Shown here in pieces: positions 20,741 to 31,214 of a DNA stretch of 64,000 nt (position 1 is the first letter of the stretch; every line of letters starts with the position of its first letter). Both the position numbers and the translations under genes were made by a program. This stretch comes from Leptospira stimsonii (GTDB lineage: Bacteria; Spirochaetota; Leptospiria; Leptospirales; Leptospiraceae). Location: positions 496,001 through 560,000 of the forward strand of contig NZ_QHCT01000001.1 of the NCBI RefSeq assembly GCF_003545885.1, in the 5' to 3' direction. Under the pieces are notes generated by a model, which saw nothing but the letters and a program-made list of their open reading frames with translations, searched no databases and was not told where the DNA came from.

Positions 20741-21643
20741 TTAAGGGAAGGAAACGAAGTTCCGAATGATGGATTCCTTTTGAAACGTTTTCCAGGAATA
20801 TATTTCGTAAGGTCCAGGCGTGACCCAACCTCGGAGGAGACTTGACCAATTCTTATTTTGAATCGTTTTTAAGATAAGAATGACTTGGCCGGTCGTTTTC
20901 GGGGAATTTTCAAAAACCAGCTTTTTTATAAATTCCCGATATCCGGAAGGTCCCAATTCCTTATAAAGAATAAACTGAACTTTCAGAGCCTTATTGTAAA
21001 AGGTAGGAGTTGCCGAAGGGATTCTTTCCCTAAAGTCGGGGTCGAGTGGAAAATCTTTTCCGCCTTGGAGTCCTTCTTCCATGCTCCATTCTTCAGCCAT
21101 GGAAATTAATTCTTCTTTCGACAGACTGATTTTTTTTTCCTTATAGAGAACGAAAGGTAAGAAAGAAACGATTCCTTCACTCAACCAGGCGATGTCAGAA
21201 AAATAAAAATGCCCGAGCTCGTGAAAGAGAAGCGCAGGATATCCGGGAGGGGCGAGGTCCGGTTCGAAATAAATCCCTCGCACAGGCCCATGATCACCGG
21301 AGATATTATTATATCCCCCCACCCGAGTTCCATTTAAGAAGACTTGGTCTTGTACTAACAAGAGGACTTTGAACTTTTCGGAAGCCTTTTGACCCTCAAA
21401 AATGCCTGCGCTCGCTTCGTGAAATGAAATTCCAGAATAAGATTCCAGACCCTTAAAAAGATCGCGCGTCTTTCCAAATGCGAACTCGTTCCATTCTTTA
21501 TCCTTAGAAGAATTCCGAATCTCAAGAATCAATTCCCCTCTGGATAGTGGAATTCTTCGAACCCATGAATTCTTTTCCGAAATTAGATCGAATGAGATTA
21601 CAATTAAAATTCCAAAAAAAAGGCTACGCACGATCTCGTTCAA
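20741..21643 (-). CDS. Peptidase-MA-like gluzincin metallopeptidase, N-terminally anchored
   Basis: 300 residues. An N-terminal hydrophobic segment (residues 5-20, SLFFGILIVISFDL) anchors or exports it. H141-E-L-G-H145 and the downstream Glu156 in WLSEG form the gluzincin zinc site of the peptidase-MA type, with IYFEPDLAPPGYPALLF before it. The C-terminal helices (YKELGPSGYREFIKKLVF) resemble the helical tail of such enzymes. The start overlaps the 3' end of the upstream SpoIIE gene by 20 nt, which implies translational coupling. The substrate is unknown; a membrane-proximal role alongside the phosphatases is inferred from context. Confidence 0.78.
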   Translation of the reverse strand: MNEIVRSLFFGILIVISFDLISEKNSWVRRIPLSRGELILEIRNSSKDKEWNEFAFGKTRDLFKGLESYSGISFHEASAGIFEGQKASEKFKVLLLVQDQVFLNGTRVGGYNNISGDHGPVRGIYFEPDLAPPGYPALLFHELGHFYFSDIAWLSEGIVSFLPFVLYKEKKISLSKEELISMAEEWSMEEGLQGGKDFPLDPDFRERIPSATPTFYNKALKVQFILYKELGPSGYREFIKKLVFENSPKTTGQVILILKTIQNKNWSSLLRGWVTPGPYEIYSWKTFQKESIIRNFVSFP

Positions 21644-24600
21644 TGAGTTTCAAAAGTCTTTCTCCGTTTTGATTTCCCGGATCTAAGTGCATGATCTGAT
21701 TTGCAACCTCTTCCGCTAAATCGAACTGATCCATCAAACGATAGATATCTGAGAGGTTGATCAAGTTTGAAAGATTATCCGGTTGAATTTCCTTGAGTTT
21801 CAAACTCGCCTGAAGTGCGTGATCGTATTTTCCAACCTTCTTGTTTGCAATGGAAAGGTAGAACCAGTATTCATGTAGGCCCGGATCGGTTTTTAGATAA
21901 TTATCCAAAACTTCAATCGCAGTCGTATAATCTTTTCCTTTGAAACTCAATAGACCGAGAAGTTTGTTGATCTTTTGATTAGCAGTGTCGTGCGTATAAC
22001 CCGTCTTTAAAAGTTCGAGCGCTTGTTCGACTTTTCCATTCTTATAGAGTTGTTTTGCGTCTTCATAGATTACATCAGGGTTGAGAGCGACTTCAATTCT
22101 ATCACCGCCGGTAAACATTTCGTCGAGTTCGTCTTTTTTCTTTTCGAGCTGAAATTCTACTTTGAGCATCGAAAGGTCGTCTGTCAATTCTCCGTACTTG
22201 CGAATTTCAACCTCGATATCTTCTAGGTTTCCTTTCCCTTTTTCTACGTTACGTAAGAAAAGATTTTCATCCTCGTTGATCGTTCTGACGGTCTCTTCAG
22301 GAGTGAGATCGATATCGTCTCGACCGTCCGATCCGAGAATCAAGACATCGCCTTTTTTTAATTCAAAAGTTCGAATTTTGAAATCGAATTCGGAATCCAA
22401 TCCCAACTTTCTGAGCTGAAGTCCTTCTTCTAAGAAACTCGCCTTACCGTCGCGGTATAGAACCGTGAAAGGGTGTTCCGCGTTAAAATAAAAACACTTA
22501 CCGGTTTCTTCTTCGATTAAGAAGATCGTGGCGGAAATCACCATACTTCCGTTGAACGATTTAAAAACCGAATGAATCTCTTGATAAACATCGCTTAACC
22601 ATTCGGTCGGAGTTTTATCGAGAATCCGATTGTTCGCCGCAGAACGAGCCATAATGGAGTTCATCACAACTCCCATCACAAGAGCCCCTCCGGCGCCCTG
22701 CATGGACTTACCCATCGCGTCCCCGTTCATAGCCATGGTATAACGTTTGTAGCTATCAGGAGTTCCCAAACGAAGATTTCCTGTAACACAGATATCTCCG
22801 CCCAGATCGGAATGTTTTCCTCTAAATTCGAACTGCTTCTTTTGTTTTAGAATAAATTCCGTACTAACTAGTTTCGATTTGTTGGCGTTGTAGAAAAGCG
22901 GCTTCGCCAAAAGGGAAGTAAGGAAGTAATCCCCGTCTTGCTGGACTTTCAGCCTTTGGACCTCTTCCATCTTCTCCTGAACTTCTTGTGTCCTTTCTTT
23001 TACCTTTTCTTCAAGATTTTCCGCGTAATCTTGCAATTCCCTTCTTGCCTGTTTGATCGAAGAAACCATCGAGTTAAATGAATCCGCTAAGAATCCGATT
23101 TCATCTCGAACCTTCACGGGAACCTGAACGTCAAGATCTCCCTTGTTAACTTTTTCCACGCCGGAAAGTAAATTATTGAGCGGATTTACAAGACTACTTT
23201 TGAAGAACAATGGAAACAATACTAGGACGACGAAGATCACCGCTAAAAGGATGATCGTTTGTTTAACCGAGGTCGGATGCATGAACTCTCGATATTTTTT
23301 ATAGGAGAATCCGAGTTCAACGACCTGCTTCTTCGCCGGAAGGTATTTCATAAAAGCCACATGATGACCCATTCCATCTACGCTTCTTCTATAGTGTCTT
23401 GTCTGCGCCGGCTTGAAATAACTGAAATATTTAAGAATTTCCGCTTTGAGTTCCTTACCGGAAATTTCTTTTCCCTTCCACTTACATCCATCCAAGTTTT
23501 TAAGAATTCCTTTTTTAAAGGACTCGAGTTCTTTGTTTTTTTCCAGGTAGGATTTGCCGTCTTCACAAAACGATTCAGGACGAATTCCCTGCAATTTATT
23601 CGTATTAACGAATGCGTCCTTATTGAGTCGTTCTGCCTCGGCTAAGAGCGCCGCCTTTAATTCTTTCGCTTTTAAGGAAGAATTATCCTTTACAAACTTA
23701 AAGATCGCATCTTTATAACCGGCAAAATACTCAGGAGAAGAATCTAAAATGTTTTTGAGGTTCTCCCTGAAATTATCTTCATGAAGACCCGCGATCTCTT
23801 CATAAATCAGAGTGTTCTGTAAATCCACTTTAACGAGGGAAATGTCCAGACCGTATTTAGAATCGTAATCAGTCGTTACCAATTCGCCGCTTTTCTCATC
23901 GTATCGAAATATGTATTGTACCTCGTCGTTGATACGACCACTTTCTAAAACCCTTTCACTGTTAACAAGATGGAGGCTATCATACTCCGCCTCTTTGTCC
24001 TGATTCGAAATGTAGACAAGAGCCTGCATGATCAAACAAATCGTGAACAAGGTAATACCCACGATCTTAACCATAAAGGTAGTACGTTCTGTACTATTAT
24101 TAATAAAAACGATTGCGACGACCGAAAACGCCGCGATAAAAAAAATCAAAGTCGAAGTCATGTATATCGATCGATCCATGACACCGTCTCTACTCAACAC
24201 GTTGGCTATGTTCGGATAAAATGCGGCGATCATAAAGCCGACTGCGAAAAGAAAAATTGCGAATCGTTTCTTATCTTTGTCAGTAATGATTCTCCAAATA
24301 GGTACAATTACGAAGGCGATTACGGAGTAAAAAGCGATACTAAAAGCAAGATACCTACTCGAAACAAGCGCGTTGAAATCCCAATGGTGTGCAGTGAAGT
24401 GATATATTTTTTCAGAGATATATGTTAAATAAATAAATGCACATGCCACAAAGAAACTAAGAACGTGTTGAGAATATAATAACCAAGTTCCAATTTTCTT
24501 ATTGTAATTGCTCGGATAACGAATAAAAAACTGAGCAAAATGAGTAATCGCCGGTAGAATCAAACCTCCGGTCAACCAACGGTGATACGCCGCCAATGGG

Positions 24601-24806
24601 TGATAATAAAACGCCGCAAGAAAATAACCGATCTCAAAAAATCCGAGGATAAAAAACCCAATTCCGAGATGATAGGTGGCGACGGTCTTTCTTCTTAAAC
24701 TAATAAAGAAGACCGCGAGAAAAAAAGTCGTAAATGTTACTAATAGACTTCCAAAAGAATAATAGTTGAAGAGAATCAAGTCTGATCTCAGAAAATCTAA
24801 TCCCAT
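21624..24806 (-). CDS. Membrane SpoIIE-type PP2C phosphatase with HAMP and TPR tail (second copy)
   Basis: 1060 residues, collinear with the 1066-residue paralogue at 17325: polytopic N-terminus with YHPLAAYHRWLTGGLILPA and YHFTAHHWDFNA, extracytoplasmic region, HAMP (NPLNNLLSGVEKVNKGDLDV), coiled coil, SpoIIE domain and TPR tail. Metal-ligand motifs are retained (SDLGGDICVTGN, MNGDAMGKSMQGAGG, LGSDGRDDIDL). The phosphatase half is far more similar between the copies than the extracytoplasmic half, so they probably sense different inputs and share an output. GGAG lies 5 nt before the ATG. It is first in a minus-strand unit with the overlapping metallopeptidase gene. Confidence 0.9.
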   Translation of the reverse strand: MGLDFLRSDLILFNYYSFGSLLVTFTTFFLAVFFISLRRKTVATYHLGIGFFILGFFEIGYFLAAFYYHPLAAYHRWLTGGLILPAITHFAQFFIRYPSNYNKKIGTWLLYSQHVLSFFVACAFIYLTYISEKIYHFTAHHWDFNALVSSRYLAFSIAFYSVIAFVIVPIWRIITDKDKKRFAIFLFAVGFMIAAFYPNIANVLSRDGVMDRSIYMTSTLIFFIAAFSVVAIVFINNSTERTTFMVKIVGITLFTICLIMQALVYISNQDKEAEYDSLHLVNSERVLESGRINDEVQYIFRYDEKSGELVTTDYDSKYGLDISLVKVDLQNTLIYEEIAGLHEDNFRENLKNILDSSPEYFAGYKDAIFKFVKDNSSLKAKELKAALLAEAERLNKDAFVNTNKLQGIRPESFCEDGKSYLEKNKELESFKKGILKNLDGCKWKGKEISGKELKAEILKYFSYFKPAQTRHYRRSVDGMGHHVAFMKYLPAKKQVVELGFSYKKYREFMHPTSVKQTIILLAVIFVVLVLFPLFFKSSLVNPLNNLLSGVEKVNKGDLDVQVPVKVRDEIGFLADSFNSMVSSIKQARRELQDYAENLEEKVKERTQEVQEKMEEVQRLKVQQDGDYFLTSLLAKPLFYNANKSKLVSTEFILKQKKQFEFRGKHSDLGGDICVTGNLRLGTPDSYKRYTMAMNGDAMGKSMQGAGGALVMGVVMNSIMARSAANNRILDKTPTEWLSDVYQEIHSVFKSFNGSMVISATIFLIEEETGKCFYFNAEHPFTVLYRDGKASFLEEGLQLRKLGLDSEFDFKIRTFELKKGDVLILGSDGRDDIDLTPEETVRTINEDENLFLRNVEKGKGNLEDIEVEIRKYGELTDDLSMLKVEFQLEKKKDELDEMFTGGDRIEVALNPDVIYEDAKQLYKNGKVEQALELLKTGYTHDTANQKINKLLGLLSFKGKDYTTAIEVLDNYLKTDPGLHEYWFYLSIANKKVGKYDHALQASLKLKEIQPDNLSNLINLSDIYRLMDQFDLAEEVANQIMHLDPGNQNGERLLKLIERDRA

Positions 24807-24946
24807 AATCTCCAGTCCGTCTTTCTAATTCTTTATTTTGTTCGAAAAAGCACGGGTTTAATCAAATATCTTGAAAACGGTTTCAATAATTCATACCAAA
24901 ACTAAAAATCAATAGAAAAAATAACGGTTCAAAAGAGTTTTCCCTA

Positions 24947-26230
24947 ATGGCCGTTTTTGAAAAGCTTACTTCTCTTAATACCAAGATTTCCGGACATTTA
25001 AGGGAAAAACTTTGGCTAAAAATTCTCATCGGAATGGGGGCAGGAATTCTTGCAGGCGTTCTGCTCGGATCCGATTTATCTCTTGTTAGCCGAGATGTCG
25101 CTCAACTTACTACATCGTGGCTTGTTATTCCTGGACTTCTCTTCATAAGTTTACTGCAGATGATCATGGTGCCGTTGATTTTCTCTTCTATTATTCTCGG
25201 AATTTGTTCCGCTGAAAATCTGGAGAATGTCAAAAAACTTGGAATCAGGACCGTTTTTTATTTCGTTTTAACTACGTTTGTTGCCGTTGCGATCGGAATC
25301 TCGTTAGCGATTTGGCTCGAACCGGGGAAATCAATCGTTCCTTTAAAAAATTTGCAAATTTCTAAAATCCCGATTCCGATCAGTATCCCGACTTTGGATA
25401 AATATCCTGAGATGTTCATGTCGTTCTTTCCCAAAAATCCATTTCTTTCCATTACTCAGGGAGAAATGTTAAACGTCATCGTATTCTCTTGTTTGATCGG
25501 AATCGCGATTCTTTCAGTCACGAAAGAAATTTCCAAACCCATTTTGGAAATCCTAAACTCGATTTTTCAGATCAGCATGAAAATCGTGAACTGGGCTATG
25601 GGCCTTACTCCCTTCGCGGTTTTCGGTCTTATGGCAAAAGCGATCTCATCCATCGGTGTGGAACTTCTTTTAACGTTAGGAAAGTATATGAGTACGGTTT
25701 TACTCGGACTTTTTTCCGTGTTAGTCGTGTATTCGATCATTCTTCTCATAGTCGCGAGAAGAAATCCTTTCGACTTTTATAAAAAGATCGCGAGTCTTCA
25801 ACTCCTTGCATTTTCAACTTCGAGCTCGGCCGCGGTAATGCCCGTTTCCATTCAAACCGCGACTGAAGGTTTAGGAGTAAAGAAGAATATAGCGGAGTTT
25901 ATTATTCCCGTTGGTGCAACCGTAAACATGGATGGAACAGCGTTGTATCAGGCCGTAGCATCCATCTTTTTGGCTCAGTATTATGGAATCGACTTAGGTC
26001 CAACACAACTTATCTTCTTACTCTTCACAACGGTGGGCGCTTCGATCGGAACCCCAAGTACGCCCGGAATCGGAATTGTTATTTTGGCGACGATTCTTGC
26101 GGGACTCGGAATCCCAACCGAAGGAATCGGAATCATTCTTGGAGTGGACCGATTTCTTGATATGTGTAGAACTACGATCAATGTCACCGGAGACATTACT
26201 GCCTCTTGTGTCATGGATAAATTGAGCTGA
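24947..26230 (+). CDS. Dicarboxylate/amino acid:cation symporter (DAACS family)
   Basis: 427 residues, about eight membrane helices plus two re-entrant hairpins. The hairpin 1 serine motif AFSTSSSAAVMPVSIQ and TM7 VNMDGTALYQ are the substrate- and sodium-binding hallmarks of GltP/GltT/DctA proteins. Hairpin 2 appears as GASIGTPSTPGIGIVI and TM8 as LGVDRFLDMCRTTINVTGD. The Asp-Arg-x-x-D-x-x-R pattern fits a dicarboxylate or acidic amino acid substrate such as glutamate, aspartate, succinate or fumarate. It is immediately followed, with no gap, by a MATE exporter gene. Confidence 0.92.
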   Translation: MAVFEKLTSLNTKISGHLREKLWLKILIGMGAGILAGVLLGSDLSLVSRDVAQLTTSWLVIPGLLFISLLQMIMVPLIFSSIILGICSAENLENVKKLGIRTVFYFVLTTFVAVAIGISLAIWLEPGKSIVPLKNLQISKIPIPISIPTLDKYPEMFMSFFPKNPFLSITQGEMLNVIVFSCLIGIAILSVTKEISKPILEILNSIFQISMKIVNWAMGLTPFAVFGLMAKAISSIGVELLLTLGKYMSTVLLGLFSVLVVYSIILLIVARRNPFDFYKKIASLQLLAFSTSSSAAVMPVSIQTATEGLGVKKNIAEFIIPVGATVNMDGTALYQAVASIFLAQYYGIDLGPTQLIFLLFTTVGASIGTPSTPGIGIVILATILAGLGIPTEGIGIILGVDRFLDMCRTTINVTGDITASCVMDKLS

Positions 26231-27571
26231 TTGAAATCGAAATTTTATAAACTCACCTTTTACAACATTCTTGCGAATATTACCGTTCCTTTAACCGGAT
26301 TGGTGGACACAGCTATATTAGGAAATCTAGATACACATATCTTTATGGCCGGAGCTGCGTTATCGGGAATCATATTTGATTTTATTTTCTGGATGTTCGG
26401 ATTTCTAAGAATGGGGACGACCGGTTTAACCGCGCAAGCATCTGGAGAAAAGAATGAAAAGGAATCTCTTTTTATTCTAATTCGTTCCATTTGTTTGGCG
26501 GTTTTATTTGGAACGGGAATTCTCTTACTTTCCCCTTGGATTAAAGAATTCGGATTTAAAGTTTTAGAAGGAGAATCGATCGTAAAAACCGCAGGCATTT
26601 CGTATTTCGATGCGAGAATACCGGGTTCTATCGCTGTTCTTTGTAATTACGTTTTTACGGGTTGGTTTTTAGGAAGAGAAAAAAGTTTTTACGTTCTCAT
26701 CGCAACCGTTATCGCGAATACCATCAACATTGTGTTAGACGCTTATTTCATTTTAGAATTAGGTTGGGAAGCCTACGGAGCAGGGCTCGCGACGACGATC
26801 AGTCAATTCGGTATGTTATCATTCTTCCTTATTCTACTTCTTAGAGAATGGAGAATCGGATCTGATTTTAAATTCACATGGATCCGAGAAAAAGCACTGC
26901 TTTCCCTTTCCGGATTCTCGTCTATCCTCCACTTAAACAAGGATATATTTCTAAGGACTCTATTTCTCATAATAACGTTCAGCCTTTTTCGAAACTTTAG
27001 CTCTGAAATGGGAACTGAAATTCTCGCGGCGAATTCTATTCTTCATCAAATGATTCTCGTTTGTGCATTTCTTGTCGACGGCGCGGCTCTTTCTACGGAA
27101 AGTTTAGCAGGCAATCTGTATGCTGAAAAAAAATGGAAGAGTTTAAAATCCCTTCTGTTTTTGGCGCTTTCAGTAAGTTTTCTATTCACTACGATCTTCT
27201 TAATTTTTCTCTTTCAATTTCCGAATATCACCTTCGGATCGATTACGAAAAGTTCTGAAATACTTTCAATTATACGAAAATATCAACTTTGGCTTATTCC
27301 CGTTTTGGAAATTGGAACCGTCGCTTTCATTCTCGATGGATTCTTTATCGGCCTTACACAGGGAAGAATTCTGAGAAACTCGATGCTTTTGAGTACAACA
27401 CTTTTCTTTTTACCAATCGCATACTATGGAAAGATCGCGAAAAACAATCACTTTCTTTGGTTGGCTTTGACAATGCTCATGTTTGGGAGAGCTTTGACAC
27501 TTTCTGCAAAGGCGAGAAAATTTTTTCAAACGGTTCCTGTTTCACCGATTGTCCGAACCGCTGAAAAATAA
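26231..27571 (+). CDS. MATE-family efflux transporter (DinF-like)
   Basis: 446 residues from TTG 26231, the triplet directly after the symporter TGA. About 12 helices in two homologous halves. The N-terminus NILANITVPLTGLVDTAILGN is the MATE signature, and the second half has ILAANSILHQMILVCAFLVDGAALSTESLAG. The conserved TM1 Asp (LVDTAILG) that couples Na+ or H+ is present. The DinF branch is linked to export of drugs, bile salts or metabolites; the substrate is undefined. It is probably co-translated with the symporter. Confidence 0.9.
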   Translation: MKSKFYKLTFYNILANITVPLTGLVDTAILGNLDTHIFMAGAALSGIIFDFIFWMFGFLRMGTTGLTAQASGEKNEKESLFILIRSICLAVLFGTGILLLSPWIKEFGFKVLEGESIVKTAGISYFDARIPGSIAVLCNYVFTGWFLGREKSFYVLIATVIANTINIVLDAYFILELGWEAYGAGLATTISQFGMLSFFLILLLREWRIGSDFKFTWIREKALLSLSGFSSILHLNKDIFLRTLFLIITFSLFRNFSSEMGTEILAANSILHQMILVCAFLVDGAALSTESLAGNLYAEKKWKSLKSLLFLALSVSFLFTTIFLIFLFQFPNITFGSITKSSEILSIIRKYQLWLIPVLEIGTVAFILDGFFIGLTQGRILRNSMLLSTTLFFLPIAYYGKIAKNNHFLWLALTMLMFGRALTLSAKARKFFQTVPVSPIVRTAEK

Positions 27572-28971
27572 AGTCGAATTCTGCGTTAGACGTCATTCAA
27601 AACTGACTTGAATTTCCGCTGGAATCGATTTCCATTCTTCCGAATTTCTGCTTTTGTAAAAGATTGGGGACACGATATCTTCCCAATTTTCCGCACGAAA
27701 AAGATCCAGACTTTCCTCTCCCTTTTTGAATACGCGAGAAGATTCGTCAGAACTCGGTTTTACATTTTGAATCGGAGCCCAGCCGAACCCGGGAATATAA
27801 ACTTCTAACGTCTCCTTAAAAGAAACCGAATTTTTTTCACCCCGAGTAGCCGTATATAAGGAGCGAACGGGAACTCCGGAATCGACAAGATTCTTCTTTA
27901 AGGATGGAATGGAATTTCGAAATAAACGCGCATCGAAAATTTTATCAACGTAGTACACGTTCTTCGGCTTTTCAAGTGGTTCGCCTTTTAAGAAAGGTTT
28001 AATATCTTCGCCGATTCGTTCTTTCTTTTCAAGGAAATCATCGGTCACATAGTAACGAATGTTCTGAGTTCTCACCTCGAAAGAATACTCTAAGGTCTGC
28101 GTTCCCTTCTTATCGTCGACCCCCAATGTTTTTACGAAAGCACGAGCGTTTCCGATAAAATCCTGTTTAAAACCGGACTCGACCATTTTCAGATTTCGAA
28201 TCCTTTGGTGTTCCGTAGTTGGCGGTTGAAACAGACCCAGCGCTCCTCCCGCTATCGAAAGTTCGTTCAATGAAAAAGTCAGTTTCACTTTTACTTGGTG
28301 TGTCGTTTCACCCGATGCGATAAAACGATCCGTTTCCACGAAGGAAACTCGCTTTACTTCTTTTCCAGCTCGATCTACTACATGGATTCTACTTCCTAAA
28401 AATACCATTCCTCTGATTTCTTTCGAAGGAGTTTTGATGGAACCCGTAATCGCACCGTTGTTCGGATTGTATCGATAAATATTACCGTCGGAAGAATCGG
28501 AAATCCAAAGAGAATCCCTTGCTAAAACGAGATCCTTCGGTTGTGCCCTATCAGTGAGAAATCCACCGATGATTCTTCCGGTTCCTTTATCAAGAATGGA
28601 TATCTTTCCGTTTTCTTGATCAAGTATATACAAAAGAGAATCTTGACTTGCGATTCCTCCGATTTTTTCGATTGGAACCGGGATCCGCTCCGTCACTCCA
28701 CCTGTGTTCGGTTCCACTTTAAGAATGAGCTTTCTGGAAGCGATGTAGATCCTTCCTTCTCTAGGATCAAAATGAATTCCCGTGAGAAACGGAATGTTTA
28801 ACGGAAACGATTCTTGCCTTCCGGATGGATCGACACGATACAAGGAACGTTGTGCGGAATCGATATACCAAAAATTCGTTCCGTCATACGTGAATCCATA
28901 CGCATTCTCCGTAAGTTTGATTTCCTGATCCTGAGCGAATATCGGAAACGAAAGAATACAGCCTAAGAATA

Positions 28972-29898
<927 letters not shown>

Positions 29899-29987
29899 TC
29901 GTTATTCTATTCTTCTTGGAAAGAATCCTCTTTACATGGTATCGCGAATTTTTAGCCTTTTACTAATCAGGGCCCGGAGAAAATCAT

Positions 29988-30704
29988 TTGTTTGAGAATA
30001 TTAAATTTATTAAGAAGTATGACCCAGCCGCCAAATCGTACCTGGAAATCGTACTTTGTTATCCGGGCCTGCACGCTCTCTGGTTTCACAAGGTGGCACA
30101 TCTTCTCTATCGGATGAGACTCTCCTTAATCCCAAGGATGATCAATACTTTTTCCAGATTCATAACTGGAATAGACATTCATCCCGGTGCGCAAATCGCA
30201 AACGGTATTATGATCGATCATGGTCACGGAGTTGTGATCGGAGAAACCGCAACGATCGCAAAAGGATGTCTGATCTATCAAGGCGTGACCTTAGGAGGAA
30301 CAGGAAAAGAATCCGGGAAACGTCATCCGTCTTTGCAGGAAAACGTCGTCGTAGGTGCTGGTGCGAAGATTTTGGGAAATATCACGATCGGAAAAAACGT
30401 TCGAGTCGGCGCTGGATCGGTAGTTATGAGAGACGTTCCGAACGACACGACTGTGGTGGGAATTCCGGCCAAAATCGTTCGTTCCAAAATGCCGATCGGT
30501 GAAGAAGGCGAGCACATGCTCGATCACAATGAAATTCCCGACCCGGTCGCAAAAGTTTTCTCCATCCTTCTTGAAAGGATAGAAACTCTCCAAAAGGAAA
30601 TTCATTCGGTAAACCACGCAGATGGCGGCAAGACCCTTAACAAAACCGGCAAGGATAACTTAGAAGAAATCCTAGATGAATTTATCCACGGTGGCGGAAT
30701 TTAA
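29988..30704 (+). CDS. cysE: Serine O-acetyltransferase
   Basis: 238 residues from TTG 29988 with CCGGAGA about 9 nt upstream. An N-terminal helical part (YLEIVLCYPGLHALWFHKVAHLLYR) precedes the left-handed beta-helix: TGIDIHPGAQIANGIMIDHG, GVVIGETATIAKGCLIYQGVTLGGTGK. The conserved His/Asp of IMIDHGHGVVIGE is the catalytic dyad. It acetylates L-serine for cysteine synthesis. The C-terminal tail after RSKMPIGEEGEHM is longer than in the short cytoplasmic forms and ends in GGGI, not the canonical Ile-terminated peptide context for binding CysK, although Ile is the last residue. No cysK is adjacent. Confidence 0.92.
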   Translation: MFENIKFIKKYDPAAKSYLEIVLCYPGLHALWFHKVAHLLYRMRLSLIPRMINTFSRFITGIDIHPGAQIANGIMIDHGHGVVIGETATIAKGCLIYQGVTLGGTGKESGKRHPSLQENVVVGAGAKILGNITIGKNVRVGAGSVVMRDVPNDTTVVGIPAKIVRSKMPIGEEGEHMLDHNEIPDPVAKVFSILLERIETLQKEIHSVNHADGGKTLNKTGKDNLEEILDEFIHGGGI

Positions 30705-30893
30705 ACTCCATTCCTTCCATCGTTTCGAATGGAAGAATCTAATTTCTGTTCCAATTTGAAATTCAACTCTGTTGCCTATCTGCGACTGTCTTACTTCTCT
30801 CGCAGTTCCAAAGTTCTTAGCGAAGGAATTTGTCTGATAAAGCAAAATAAATTTCTGAATGACTTTTTAAAAAACAATCTTCTCAATTAGAAT

Positions 30894-31151
30894 ATGAAAA
30901 AGAAGATTCTTATCGGTTTCCTTTCCCTCTTCCTCCTAACTTCGATTTTAAATTGTAACTTGCTCGTGTCGAACGAGCAGATATGCGCGCAAGATATGAA
31001 AGAGTTTGATAATTGCTTTCCGACATTGTTGCTCGTCTATCCTGGGTGCGTGGATCCGAGTTTGAATACTTGCGGAATTGCGGTCGTCGAAGTGGCAAAG
31101 GATATTTGCAGAAGTAGAATGAAAAACGATAGTTGTCGTGCTCACCGTTAA
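30894..31151 (+). CDS. Small cysteine-rich lipoprotein, hypothetical
   Basis: 85 residues. The signal sequence KKKILIGFLSLFLLTSILNC ends in a spirochaete lipobox with Cys21. The mature part of 65 residues has six further cysteines (ICAQDM, NCFPT, GCVDPSLNTCG, ICRSRM, SCRAHR), which could form three disulfides. No Shine-Dalgarno is obvious. A very strong terminator follows within 4 nt, supporting a real monocistronic gene. The function is unknown. Confidence 0.72.
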   Translation: MKKKILIGFLSLFLLTSILNCNLLVSNEQICAQDMKEFDNCFPTLLLVYPGCVDPSLNTCGIAVVEVAKDICRSRMKNDSCRAHR

Positions 31152-31154
31152 ACG

Positions 31155-31188
31155 AAAAAGCCCTGCGAGTTTTCACAGGGCTTTTTTT
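31155..31188. terminator. Strong rho-independent terminator
   Basis: AAAAAGCCCTG and CAGGGCTTTTT pair over 11 bp with a 10-nt loop, followed by a run of seven T on the plus strand. It ends the small lipoprotein gene and can also serve the convergent rlpA. Confidence 0.9.
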
Positions 31189-31214
31189 CGGGAACAACGG
31201 TTAAAGAAGATACC

